64,000 nt of DNA, taken from Demequina capsici. Lineage in GTDB: Bacteria; Actinomycetota; Actinomycetes; Actinomycetales; Demequinaceae. The notes beneath the pieces were generated by a model. That model had not been told where the DNA came from. It did no database searches and worked only from the letters and a program-made list of their open reading frames with translations. Shown in pieces: positions 1-7,576 of the stretch. The position numbers and the translations under genes were made by a program. The first letter of the stretch is position 1, and every line of letters starts with the position of its first letter. Location: NCBI RefSeq assembly GCF_032102965.1, contig NZ_CP134880.1, positions 806,001-870,000 on the forward strand, given 5' to 3'.

Positions 1-209
1 GCGTCAACCGCCTGGTCGACGCCGGCATCGTCCACAAGAGAAGGGGGATCGGGATGTTCGTGACGGAAGGAGCGCGAGCGCGACTGCTCGAGGAGCGTCG
101 GGGAGACTTCGTCGCCCGGCACCTCGCGCCCGTCGTCGCCCGCGCCAAGGCGCTCGGGATCCAGCCCGACGAGCTGGCCGACCTGATCAGGAAGGAGATG
201 GCGCGATGA
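1..209 (+). CDS. GntR-family transcriptional regulator, C-terminal part (cut by window start)
   Basis: The last 68 codons are visible. They hold the wing end of a winged-helix domain (GIVHKRRGIGMFVT) and a short helical tail with no large effector domain. That is typical of the small YtrA-type GntR regulators, which sit at the head of ABC-exporter operons and repress them. The stop overlaps the start of the downstream ATP-binding gene by 4 bases (ATGA), so the two are translationally coupled. The N-terminal helix-turn-helix is outside the window, so the subfamily is inferred from size and context. Confidence 0.8.
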   Translation, partial: VNRLVDAGIVHKRRGIGMFVTEGARARLLEERRGDFVARHLAPVVARAKALGIQPDELADLIRKEMAR

Positions 210-1093
210 CCGCAGTGCTCGAGGCCGCCGGCCTCACCAAGCGATTCGGCAGCGTCACCGCGGTCGACGACGTGACGTTCCGCATCGACAAGCCGGGCGT
301 CCACGGACTGCTGGGCCGCAACGGCGCCGGCAAGTCGACGCTCATGAACCTGCTCACGGGGCAGGACTTCGCCACTGCGGGAAAGGTCCGCGTGCGAGGC
401 GAGAGCCCGCTCGAGAACGCACGGGCGATCGGTGAGGTCGCCCTCATCAAGGAGTCGCAGGTCTACCCCAAGGCGTACAAGGGCAAGCACGTCCTCAAGG
501 CGGCCTCGTGGGTGTTCCCGCATTGGGATCACGCCTTCGCCGCCAGGCTCGTCGACGACTTCGCCGCTCCGCTCGACCGCAGGATGGAGAAGCTCTCGCG
601 TGGCCAGCGCTCCGCGATCGGCGCGGTCGTCGCGCTCGCGTCGCGCGCCGAGGTCACGCTGCTCGACGAGCCGTACGCCGGCCTCGACGCCGTCGCGCGT
701 CAGGTGTTCTACGACCACCTGCTCGAGGACTTCGCCGAGCATCCCCGCACGGTGCTCATGTCGACGCACCTGATCGACGAGGCCGCGGACCTCTTCGAGC
801 GGGTCCTCGTGATCGACCACGGTCGCATGGTGATCGACGCGTCCGCCGACGACCTGCGCGGCACGGCGCTGAGGGTCGTGGGACGCGCCGCGGACGTCGA
901 CGCCGTCATCGGGTCGCGCACGGTGCTCCACCGTGAGGCGCTCGGCGGAACAGCCGCAGTCACCGTGGATGGCGCCGACCCGGCGCTGCGGGCCGCCGCC
1001 ACCGCCGCGGGCCTCGAGCTCGCACCCGTCTCGCTCCAACAGCTCATCGTCCGTCGAACTGGGGCGTTCGCCCCGGAGGAGGTCGCGTCATGA
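206..1093 (+). CDS. ABC transporter ATP-binding protein (GntR-linked exporter)
   Basis: A single nucleotide-binding domain of 295 aa. It shows Walker A GRNGAGKST at about residues 37-45, a slightly altered signature LSRGQRS, Walker B VTLLDEPYAGLD and an H-loop in MSTHLIDE. It would power the membrane protein encoded next, which begins 4 bases before this stop. With the upstream YtrA-like regulator this forms a three-gene operon of the kind used for export of antimicrobial peptides or cell-envelope stress response. The substrate cannot be read from sequence. The C-terminal 80 residues are a variable accessory region. Confidence 0.9.
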   Translation: MTAVLEAAGLTKRFGSVTAVDDVTFRIDKPGVHGLLGRNGAGKSTLMNLLTGQDFATAGKVRVRGESPLENARAIGEVALIKESQVYPKAYKGKHVLKAASWVFPHWDHAFAARLVDDFAAPLDRRMEKLSRGQRSAIGAVVALASRAEVTLLDEPYAGLDAVARQVFYDHLLEDFAEHPRTVLMSTHLIDEAADLFERVLVIDHGRMVIDASADDLRGTALRVVGRAADVDAVIGSRTVLHREALGGTAAVTVDGADPALRAAATAAGLELAPVSLQQLIVRRTGAFAPEEVAS

Positions 1094-1866
1094 CCGTCCA
1101 CGCCGCACCTGCTGCCCCCGTCGTCGCGCCCGCCCTGCCGCTGGCCCGTCGTCTCAGCGCCGTGCTGCGGATCCATCTGGCGAATCCGTGGCAGACGCTC
1201 ATCACCCCGTGGATCATCATGGCGCTCATCTTCGGTGTCAACGCCGGCATCTGGGGCCTGGTGGCGTACTCCGCAGGCGGAGCGGACAAGGTCGAGCCCG
1301 GTGCGTTCCAGAACAACGGGGGCGTCACCTGGCTCTACGTGTTCATGCTGGTGGTCGCGGTGCAGGCCATGCACTTCACCTTCAGGTTCGCCCTGGGTTT
1401 CTCCATCACCCGGCGCGACTACTACGCGGGCACGCTGCTGTACTTCCTGCTGCTCGCGGTCGTCTACACCGCCGGCCTCACGGTGCTCGCCGCGCTCGAA
1501 CGCGCAACAGGCGGATGGTGGCTCAACGGTGGCTTCTTCGCGCCGATGATGCTGGTCGACGCGCCGATCGCCGTGGTGGCCTACTACTCGTTCGCGGGGC
1601 TCCTGCTGGCCTTCACGGTCGGAGCCACCGCAGCGGCCGTATGGGTGCGGTGGGCCGCCGCGGGCCTGTACTGGATGTTCGGCATCCTTGCCGTGGCGCT
1701 CGTCGGAGGCCTCTGGGGCGTCACCGTCGCGCACGCGTGGACGTCCGTCTGGGGCTACCTCACGGACACGCCTCTCGCGGTGCTCGTGACGTGGACCCTC
1801 CCCGTCACCGCGCTCGCGGCGATGGCCGGCCATCTGCTGCTGCGCCGAGCGCCGCTGCGCTCCTGA
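1090..1866 (+). CDS. ABC transporter permease, YtrA-operon type
   Basis: A 258-aa integral membrane protein with about six hydrophobic segments (first near residues 35-60, last near 225-250) and no enzymatic motif. Its start overlaps the stop of the ATP-binding gene (ATGA), so it is the membrane partner of that ATPase. The segment around residues 95-105 (FALGFSITRRDYYAG) resembles the cytoplasmic coupling region of ABC-2-like permeases. No close named family is recognised, and the substrate is unknown. A strong hairpin follows 12 bases after the stop. Confidence 0.8.
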   Translation: MTVHAAPAAPVVAPALPLARRLSAVLRIHLANPWQTLITPWIIMALIFGVNAGIWGLVAYSAGGADKVEPGAFQNNGGVTWLYVFMLVVAVQAMHFTFRFALGFSITRRDYYAGTLLYFLLLAVVYTAGLTVLAALERATGGWWLNGGFFAPMMLVDAPIAVVAYYSFAGLLLAFTVGATAAAVWVRWAAAGLYWMFGILAVALVGGLWGVTVAHAWTSVWGYLTDTPLAVLVTWTLPVTALAAMAGHLLLRRAPLRS

Positions 1867-1878
1867 ACGTCAGGACGA

Positions 1879-1904
1879 GGGTCGGGGCTCACGGGCCCCG
1901 ACCC
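1879..1904. terminator. Bidirectional intrinsic terminator
   Basis: Arms GGGTCGGGG and CCCCGACCC form a perfect 9-bp stem around an 8-base loop. It lies between the convergent ABC permease (ends 1866) and the flavin oxidoreductase (ends 1910). There is no U-tract, as is common in GC-rich actinobacteria. Confidence 0.7.
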
Positions 1905-1909
1905 CGTGC

Positions 1910-3019
1910 TCAGTCCTCGAGGTCGGCCGACACGGGACGCGACGAGAAGGTGCCGCGCAGGAACTGCTTGGGCCAGTAGTCGACCTCGGCGCCCAGCTCG
2001 TGGGCGGCGCGCAGCGCGAAGTGCGGGTCCCGGATGAACTCGCGGGCGGCGAGCACCGCGGACGCCTTGCCTGTGGCGATGATCTCCTCCGCCTGGCGGG
2101 CGTCGACGATCTCTCCCACGGCGGCCGTCAGGATGCCGGACCGGTCGTACACGGCCGACGAGTGAGGCACCTGGTAGCCAGGGCCCGTGGGGATCTTGGC
2201 GCCGGGGACCAGGCCGCCGGTGGACACGTCGATCATGTCGATGCCTGCCTCCCGCAGCCACGCGGCGACCGTCACGGTGTCCTCCAGCGTCCAGCCCTCG
2301 GGCTCCATCCAGTCGGTCGCGGACATGCGCACCAGCACGGGGACATCCGCGCCTGCGATGGCGCGGACCTCCTTGGCGATGTCGAGGAGCAGGCGCGAGC
2401 GGTTGACGATCGAGCCGCCGTACTCGTCCTCCCGGTCGTTCGACAGCGGGGACAGGAACTGGTGGACCAGGTAGCCGTGAGCGGCGTGGATCTCCAGGAC
2501 GTCGAATCCGGCGTCGAGGGCACGCGCGGCCGCCTGGCCGAAGGCGTAGACGATGTCGTTGATCTCATCGGACGACAGTCCGTTCGGCTCGTCGTAGCCG
2601 GGGAACGCGATCGGCGAGGGAGCGACCGTGGGCCATCCGCCGTCGGCCTTGGGCACCGTGCCGGTCCCCACCCACGGGCGCTGCGTGGAGGCCTTCCGAC
2701 CGGCGTGGGCGAGCTGGATGCCGGCCTTCGCGCCCTGCGAGTGGATGAAGTCCACGACGCGCTTCCAGCCCGCCTGCTGCTCGTCGGACCACATGCCGGG
2801 GCACCACGGGGTGATGCGTCCCTCGGGGACCACGCCCGTCGCCTCGGCCATGACCAGACCCGCGCCGCCCTGCGCATACGCGCCGAGCTCCACCAGATGC
2901 CAGTCGCCCGGGACGCCGTCCTGCGCCTCGCATGAGTACTGGCACATCGGGCTCACCCACAGGCGGTTGCGGAACTCGACGGAACGGATCGTCAGGGGTG
3001 AGAAGAGCGCTGAGGTCAT
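1910..3019 (-). CDS. NADH:flavin oxidoreductase, Old Yellow Enzyme family (YqjM-like)
   Basis: An FMN-dependent TIM-barrel ene-reductase of 369 aa that would reduce activated C=C bonds of enones or other electrophiles with NAD(P)H. The N-terminus FRNRLWVSPMCQYS carries the cysteine typical of the thermophilic-like (YqjM) subclass. HAAHGYLVHQFLSP supplies the conserved substrate-binding region, followed by the DEYGG motif. The start is set at MTSALF, where the family alignment begins; an ATG three codons upstream (3028) is possible. It lies 52 bp downstream of a TetR gene on the same strand, so the two may be co-transcribed and together diverge from the MFS pump. This suggests a xenobiotic or electrophile response module. 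Confidence 0.9.
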   Translation of the reverse strand: MTSALFSPLTIRSVEFRNRLWVSPMCQYSCEAQDGVPGDWHLVELGAYAQGGAGLVMAEATGVVPEGRITPWCPGMWSDEQQAGWKRVVDFIHSQGAKAGIQLAHAGRKASTQRPWVGTGTVPKADGGWPTVAPSPIAFPGYDEPNGLSSDEINDIVYAFGQAAARALDAGFDVLEIHAAHGYLVHQFLSPLSNDREDEYGGSIVNRSRLLLDIAKEVRAIAGADVPVLVRMSATDWMEPEGWTLEDTVTVAAWLREAGIDMIDVSTGGLVPGAKIPTGPGYQVPHSSAVYDRSGILTAAVGEIVDARQAEEIIATGKASAVLAAREFIRDPHFALRAAHELGAEVDYWPKQFLRGTFSSRPVSADLED

Positions 3020-3071
3020 GGGCCCCATCCTGTCGCATGTCTCGAGATTTGCGAACAGCGGGTCCGGACGG

Positions 3072-3689
3072 TCAGCGCTGGGGGAGCTCCGTGATCTCGA
3101 ACCAGTAGCGCGGCGTGGCCTCGACGAGGATCTCCGACGCGACCTCGCGATCGCGAGGCGCTGGGGACAGCAGCCAGGCACGGATCGCCCCCACGAGTCC
3201 GTGGCTGGCGAACGCCGCCTCCATCTCCAGCCGAAGCCGCTGGCTCGGGTCTGCGAAGAGCCTTGGCGCGACGGCCTCGGCATACTGCAGCATCGTCGCC
3301 TCGAAATGCCTGGCGAGGATCGCGGCGAGCGCCGTGCCGCGGTTTGCCTGCGTGGGAGCCAGGCCCGTCCGGTACACGTCCTCGTGGTCGAGCACGTGCG
3401 ACATGAGCGCGACCTCGGAGCTGCGCCACTGGTCGACGATGTCGGTGGTCACGGCGCCTCGCAGGAAGTCGCCGCGGACCGCGTCGAGGTCGACGATCAG
3501 GACCCGGGCGAGCAGCTCCTCAGGCGAGTCCGCATGGTTGTAGAACGTCGCGCGCGACACGTGGGCGGCGCGCGCGATCTCGCTCACCGTGAGGTCCTCG
3601 ATGGGACGCTCGGCCGCGAGCTGCAGGATCGCGGCCTCCAGGGCGCCTGCGCTGCGTGCGAAACGAGGATCGACTGTCATGTCGCACAC
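3072..3689 (-). CDS. TetR/AcrR-family transcriptional regulator
   Basis: A 205-aa repressor with an N-terminal TetR helix-turn-helix (LTVSEIARAAHVSRATFYNH, about residues 38-57) and a helical ligand-binding C-terminal half. It is transcribed divergently from the MFS efflux gene. The 135-bp gap between them holds a perfect inverted repeat overlapping a promoter, so it very probably represses the pump and its own transcription. The start at 3689 has an internal alternative ATG three codons later (3680). The ligand is unknown. Confidence 0.92.
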   Translation of the reverse strand: MCDMTVDPRFARSAGALEAAILQLAAERPIEDLTVSEIARAAHVSRATFYNHADSPEELLARVLIVDLDAVRGDFLRGAVTTDIVDQWRSSEVALMSHVLDHEDVYRTGLAPTQANRGTALAAILARHFEATMLQYAEAVAPRLFADPSQRLRLEMEAAFASHGLVGAIRAWLLSPAPRDREVASEILVEATPRYWFEITELPQR

Positions 3690-3745
3690 GATATCGCTGG
3701 TGCAGGCGGGCGTGTGAGGTGCGCGCGCTGCCGCCCGACAGGTGG

Positions 3746-3774
3746 TTGCGGAACATTATTCGATCCATTAATGT
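3746..3774 (+). promoter_or_regulatory. Candidate promoter of the MFS efflux gene
   Basis: TTGCGG (3746-3751) and TAATGT (3769-3774) are spaced by 17 bp and match the -35 and -10 pattern. The -10 overlaps the left arm of the operator palindrome, as expected for TetR-type repression. Predicted by eye only. Confidence 0.5.
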
Positions 3775-3793
3775 TTGATCAGTATCAAACATT
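3770..3793. promoter_or_regulatory. Probable TetR operator (perfect 10-bp inverted repeat)
   Basis: AATGTTTGAT and ATCAAACATT are exact reverse complements separated by CAGT. A further half-site, AACATTA at 3752-3758, forms a second overlapping inverted repeat with TAATGTT at 3769-3775. The AT-rich site stands out in a GC-rich chromosome. It lies between divergent TetR and MFS genes, 32 bp before the MFS start. Confidence 0.8.
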
Positions 3794-3824
3794 GATAGAA
3801 GTCACGGAAACTTGGAGGGAATCA

Positions 3825-5510
3825 GTGACAGCCACATCCATCGACGCACAGATCGCGCGCAGCCGCGGCGACGTCCTCAAGCCGCTCAGCGGCCTCATGC
3901 TCGGCATGTTCGTGTCGCTGCTCGCCAGCACCGTCGTGTCCTCGTCGCTGCCGATCATCGTGTCCGAGCTCGGTGGCAGCCAGACCTCCTACACGTGGGT
4001 CATCACCGCGACGCTGCTCGCCACCGCCGTGTCGACCCCGCTGTGGGGCAAGTTCGCGGACCTGGCCAACAGGAAGGTGCTGTTCCAGGCCGCGATCTCG
4101 CTGTTCATCGTCGCGTCGCTCATCGCCGGCTTCTCCCACAACGTGGGCGTGCTGATCGGCGCCCGCACCGTCCAGGGGATCGGCGCAGGCGGACTCGCCG
4201 CGCTCAGCCAGATCATCATGGCCGACATCGTCAGCCCCCGTGAGCGCGGACGCTACGCCGGACTCTTCGGTGGGGTCATGGCGGTCGCCACCGTCGGAGG
4301 CCCGCTGCTCGGCGGCGTCGTCACCGACGCGTTCGGCTGGCGCTGGAACTTCTTCATCGCTGCGCCCGTCGCGATCATCGCCCTCGTCATGATCCAGCTC
4401 ACGCTTCACCTGCCGCACCGCGAGCCCAAGAAGGTCAGCGTCGACTACTGGGGGATCGTGCTGATCTCCGCAGGCGTGTCGACCCTGCTCATCTGGATCA
4501 CCCTCGCGGGGAACCAGTTCGCGTGGGGGTCCACCACCTCGTACGCGATGGCCGTGGCCGCAGGTCTCCTGCTTGTCGGAGCCGTGATCGTCGAGCTGGT
4601 CGTGCCCGACCCGCTGATCCCGCTCGACATGTTCAAGGACCGCACGTTCACGTTCTCCGTCATCGGCTCCGCCGCGATCGGCGTCACCATGTTCGGCACG
4701 TCGGTGTTCCTTGCCCAGTACATGCAGCTGTCGCACGGCGCGACGCCCACGCAGTCGGGCCTGCTGACCATCCCGATGATGGGCGGCCTGCTGCTCGCCT
4801 CCACGTTCTTCGGTCAGGTCATCAGCCGGACAGGCAAGTGGAAGGCGATCATGATCTCCGGCGCAGCGCTGGCGGTCATCGGCTCCGCGCTGCTCGGCAC
4901 CGTGAACGCCGACACCTCGCTCGTCCAGGTGGGCGTCTCCATGTTCGTGCTCGGTGCCGGCGTCGGCATGCTCATGCAGAACCTCGTGCTCGTGGTCCAG
5001 AACAGGATCGAGGTCCAGCGGCTGGGCGTCGCGACGTCGACCCTGACCTTCTTCCGCACGATCGGAGGAACCATCGGCGTCTCGCTGCTGGGCGCGGCTC
5101 TCGCGAACTCGTTGCCCGGCCGCATCATGGAAGGGCTCGCAGCCCTTCCTGCAGCGGATCAGGCCCAGGCGGCGCAGCTCCTCGCGTCCGGCTCGGTGCC
5201 GGAGGTCTCGCAGCTGCCTGACTCGATCGCGACGGTGATCGAGCATGCGTACGGCGCAGGCATCGGTCACGTCTTCCTGCTCTCGGTCCCGCTCGCTATC
5301 GTGGCCCTCGTGGCCGTGTGCTTCCTGCCGAACGCCCACCTGGGCACCAAGACCGCGATCGAGAGCGAGCGCGAGGCCGCCGTGCGCGACGCGGAGGCGG
5401 GTGCGCTCGACAGCGAGCTGCTCGAGGCTGAGCTCGACCTTGCCGGAGTCGGTGCCGTGTCCGGTGACCGTTCCGGCGTGGAGGACGAGTCGGAGGCGCA
5501 GGACCGATGA
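3825..5510 (+). CDS. MFS drug efflux transporter, DHA2 (EmrB/QacA-like) family
   Basis: A proton-driven multidrug exporter of 561 aa with about 14 membrane segments; the first is near residues 22-42 (LMLGMFVSLLASTVVSSSLP). The family motif A region PLWGKFADLANRK lies in the first cytoplasmic loop, and motif C-like glycines (GPLLGGVVTDAFGWRWNFF) mark segment 5. The GTG start at 3825 is chosen because GGAGGGA lies 4-10 bases upstream; an open frame extends further upstream but only as shadow of the TetR region. It is divergent from TetR and overlaps MarR, so two different local regulators may act on it. The C-terminal 50 residues are charged and variable. Confidence 0.93.
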   Translation: MTATSIDAQIARSRGDVLKPLSGLMLGMFVSLLASTVVSSSLPIIVSELGGSQTSYTWVITATLLATAVSTPLWGKFADLANRKVLFQAAISLFIVASLIAGFSHNVGVLIGARTVQGIGAGGLAALSQIIMADIVSPRERGRYAGLFGGVMAVATVGGPLLGGVVTDAFGWRWNFFIAAPVAIIALVMIQLTLHLPHREPKKVSVDYWGIVLISAGVSTLLIWITLAGNQFAWGSTTSYAMAVAAGLLLVGAVIVELVVPDPLIPLDMFKDRTFTFSVIGSAAIGVTMFGTSVFLAQYMQLSHGATPTQSGLLTIPMMGGLLLASTFFGQVISRTGKWKAIMISGAALAVIGSALLGTVNADTSLVQVGVSMFVLGAGVGMLMQNLVLVVQNRIEVQRLGVATSTLTFFRTIGGTIGVSLLGAALANSLPGRIMEGLAALPAADQAQAAQLLASGSVPEVSQLPDSIATVIEHAYGAGIGHVFLLSVPLAIVALVAVCFLPNAHLGTKTAIESEREAAVRDAEAGALDSELLEAELDLAGVGAVSGDRSGVEDESEAQDR

Positions 5511-5989
5511 CCGCGGAGACCCTCACGGACCGCGATGCCGCGATGGTGCGCCTGGAGCGCGCGATGGCGGACATGCAGGCGGCCTACAGGGACGTGCTGC
5601 GCGAGGCGGCCGTGAGGGTCCACCCGGAGCTGCAGACGCTCGGGTTCAAGCTGCTCGCATCGATCTCGCGCCGCGGCCCTCTCTGCGCCGGCGATGCCGC
5701 CGACGCGATCCATACGGACCGCGCGGTCGTGAGCAGGCTCACCAAGGAGCTCGAGAAGCTGGGCCTGCTGAGCATCACACCCCACCCCGAGGACCGGCGC
5801 TCCCGCGTCCTCACCCTGACGCCCGAGGCGGAGGAGAGGCTCGCCCCGCTGCGGGGCAACGGTCGCTCGCTGCTGGCCCATTCGCTGGACGGCTGGAGCA
5901 TCGAGGACGTCGCGACCTACGCGGAGCTCAGCGAGCGGATCGTCTCGTCGTACGGCACGTTCTTCCACGACGGTTCCGACCAGGGCTGA
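5507..5989 (+). CDS. MarR-family transcriptional regulator
   Basis: A 160-aa winged-helix protein. The recognition region DAIHTDRAVVSRLTKELEKL and the wing ITPHPEDRRSRVLTLT are characteristic of MarR. The gene overlaps the MFS stop by 4 bases (ATGA), so it is co-translated with the pump. MarR proteins usually repress their own operon and are released by small phenolic or toxic compounds. Here the operon promoter already carries a TetR operator, so this would be a second input. No separate MarR site was recognised. Confidence 0.9.
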   Translation: MTAETLTDRDAAMVRLERAMADMQAAYRDVLREAAVRVHPELQTLGFKLLASISRRGPLCAGDAADAIHTDRAVVSRLTKELEKLGLLSITPHPEDRRSRVLTLTPEAEERLAPLRGNGRSLLAHSLDGWSIEDVATYAELSERIVSSYGTFFHDGSDQG

Positions 5990-6016
5990 GCGGGACGCCG
6001 GCGGCGCCGAGGCTCC

Positions 6017-6769
6017 TCACTGCAAGGTGACCCAGGGGGCGCCATCGCTGCGCGCGGCCGGCGACCAGCCCGCGTCGTGAAGCCGCTCGGCGCCGTCCAG
6101 GATCAGGTCGATCGCGAACAGGTACTCCGTCTCGTCGTCGCACCCGGGGCCGACCGCGCTGCCCTGCTGGTGCAGGGTCGACATGGCGGACTCGAGCACC
6201 CGCGGCCACCGTGCCGCCATCATCTCCATGGCCTGAGCCGCGATCCCCGGATCCGTGGGCTGAGGGCCGGTGGCGAACACCTCCTGGCTGAAGCCCCAGA
6301 GCCTGCTTCCCAACGCGTGCATGACGTGATGCACCAGCGGCGCTGACAGCCCTCCTGCGCGCAGGGTCGCGATCATGACCTCCATGCGGTCGAGCGCGGC
6401 GGGCGAGGGTGCCTCGCGGGTCTCGATCGCCCGCCATGCCCACGGGTGGCGCAGCATGGTCCTGCGTGCCGCGAGCAGCTGCTCCCGCGCCTGTGCCTTC
6501 CACCCGCCGTCGACCGTGCCAGGGGCGACCTCCGCGATCACCGCGTCGACGAGCGCGTCGAGCAGCTCCTCCTTGTTGCTCACGTGCTTGTACAGCGCCA
6601 TGGGCACCACCCCGAGCCGCTCGGCGAGCGCTCGCATGCTCAGGCCGTCGAGTCCCGCCTGGTCCGCGAGCGTCAACGCCTCCGCGATGACCCGGACCCG
6701 GCTGAGGGGGCTGCGTGGGGCGGACGTCTGCACGGTGGGCGCCTTCCTGCTCTTGACGGTGTACGGCAT
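6017..6769 (-). CDS. TetR-family regulator with tetracycline-repressor-like C-terminal domain
   Basis: A 250-aa repressor. The helix-turn-helix includes LSMRALAERLGVVPMALYKHV (the second half is the recognition helix), followed by NKEELLDALVDAVIAEV, which is the classical TetR class with a TetR_C-like dimerisation domain. The start is placed at the ATG at 6767-6769 (MPYTVKSRK). An upstream ATG at 6844 would run through both operators and is less likely. Unusually, this start codon lies inside operator 1 (6758-6774), so binding would cover its own translation start region. It diverges from the DUF4386 gene, the probable target. Confidence 0.9.
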   Translation of the reverse strand: MPYTVKSRKAPTVQTSAPRSPLSRVRVIAEALTLADQAGLDGLSMRALAERLGVVPMALYKHVSNKEELLDALVDAVIAEVAPGTVDGGWKAQAREQLLAARRTMLRHPWAWRAIETREAPSPAALDRMEVMIATLRAGGLSAPLVHHVMHALGSRLWGFSQEVFATGPQPTDPGIAAQAMEMMAARWPRVLESAMSTLHQQGSAVGPGCDDETEYLFAIDLILDGAERLHDAGWSPAARSDGAPWVTLQ

Positions 6770-6781
6770 ACACCTTACGCT
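6753..6781 (+). promoter_or_regulatory. Candidate promoter for the DUF4386 gene
   Basis: TTGACG (6753-6758) and TACGCT (6776-6781) with 17-bp spacing. Operator 1 fills the spacer and operator 2 lies just downstream of the -10, an arrangement that would block RNA polymerase. Confidence 0.5.
6758..6774. promoter_or_regulatory. TetR operator 1
   Basis: GGTGTACGGCATACACC is a 17-bp near-perfect palindrome (one arm mismatch) nearly identical to operator 2, whose centre lies 35 bp away. It overlaps the start codon of the TetR gene. Confidence 0.8.
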
Positions 6782-6792
6782 CGGCGCTTGAA

Positions 6793-6809
6793 GGTGTACG
6801 CCGTACACC
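6793..6809. promoter_or_regulatory. TetR operator 2
   Basis: GGTGTACGCCGTACACC is a perfect 17-bp palindrome with GGTGTACG and CGTACACC arms around a central C. It lies between divergent regulator and target, 22 bp upstream of the DUF4386 start. Confidence 0.85.
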
Positions 6810-6831
6810 TCAGGAGTTCGAGGAGTCGACC

Positions 6832-7527
6832 ATGGCAACCCCACGACGCCCAGGAGCGCTTGCAGGCGCCATGTACCTGCTCACTCACGTCACGTCCGTC
6901 GGCGCCGTGATCCTCTACGGCCCCATGCTCGATGACGACGGGTGGAGCGGCGGGACGGGTTCAGGACTGCCTCAGCAGCTCGGCGCGCTCTCGGACGTGG
7001 TGCTCGCTGTCGCGGTCGTCGGCACCGCGGTCGCGCTCTTCCCCCACGTGCGCCGACGCAGCGAGACCGGTGCCATGGCGTACGTGGGCCTGCGCGTGCT
7101 CGAGGCGTCGATCGCGGCGGTCGGTGCGGTGCTCGTGATCGCGGCGGTGCAGATGCGAGCCGCGGGGGAGGCCTCGGTCGCGGCGGGCCTGGTGGAGGCC
7201 TACCGGTGGGCGTTCTTCGTGGGGCCCGGCCTCGTCGTCGGCTTCCACACGACGATCCTTGCCGCAGTCCTGCTCCGGCATCGGCTGGTGCCTGCGTGGA
7301 TCACCTGGCTCGGCCTCGCGGGCGCCCCGCTCGTCACCGCGTCGAACCTGCTCATCTTCTTCGGGCGCGAGGACCAGGTGTCCGTGACCGCGTCGCTCGC
7401 CGCCGTGCCGATCTTCGCGTGGGAGGTCTCGCTCGCGCTGTTTCTGCTCATCAAGGGCCTGCGGCTGCCCCGGGTCGATCAGGTCCCGGCCGCGCAGCCC
7501 GCGGTCGGTCAGCCCGCGGCCGTCTGA
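6832..7527 (+). CDS. DUF4386-family integral membrane protein
   Basis: 231 aa with about six predicted membrane segments. The pattern matches DUF4386: GALAGAMYLLTHV at the start, the FVGPGLVVGFHTTIL segment near the middle and the conserved ...PAWITWLGLAGAP loop. Function is unknown for the family. An AGGAG sequence about 15 bases upstream and a second GAGGAG closer support the start. It is divergently transcribed from a TetR regulator across two strong operators, so it is probably inducible by a small ligand. A bidirectional terminator follows the stop. Confidence 0.8.
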   Translation: MATPRRPGALAGAMYLLTHVTSVGAVILYGPMLDDDGWSGGTGSGLPQQLGALSDVVLAVAVVGTAVALFPHVRRRSETGAMAYVGLRVLEASIAAVGAVLVIAAVQMRAAGEASVAAGLVEAYRWAFFVGPGLVVGFHTTILAAVLLRHRLVPAWITWLGLAGAPLVTASNLLIFFGREDQVSVTASLAAVPIFAWEVSLALFLLIKGLRLPRVDQVPAAQPAVGQPAAV

Positions 7528-7529
7528 TG

Positions 7530-7567
7530 CGCGAAGGACCCTCCCGCGCGCGGGAGGGTCCTTCGCG
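7530..7567. terminator. Bidirectional intrinsic terminator
   Basis: A 17-bp perfect stem: the left arm begins CGCGAAGGACCC and the right arm ends GGGTCCTTCGCG, with loop CGCG. It sits between convergent DUF4386 (ends 7527) and pntB (ends 7577). Confidence 0.85.
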
Positions 7568-7576
7568 GCGTGCGGC

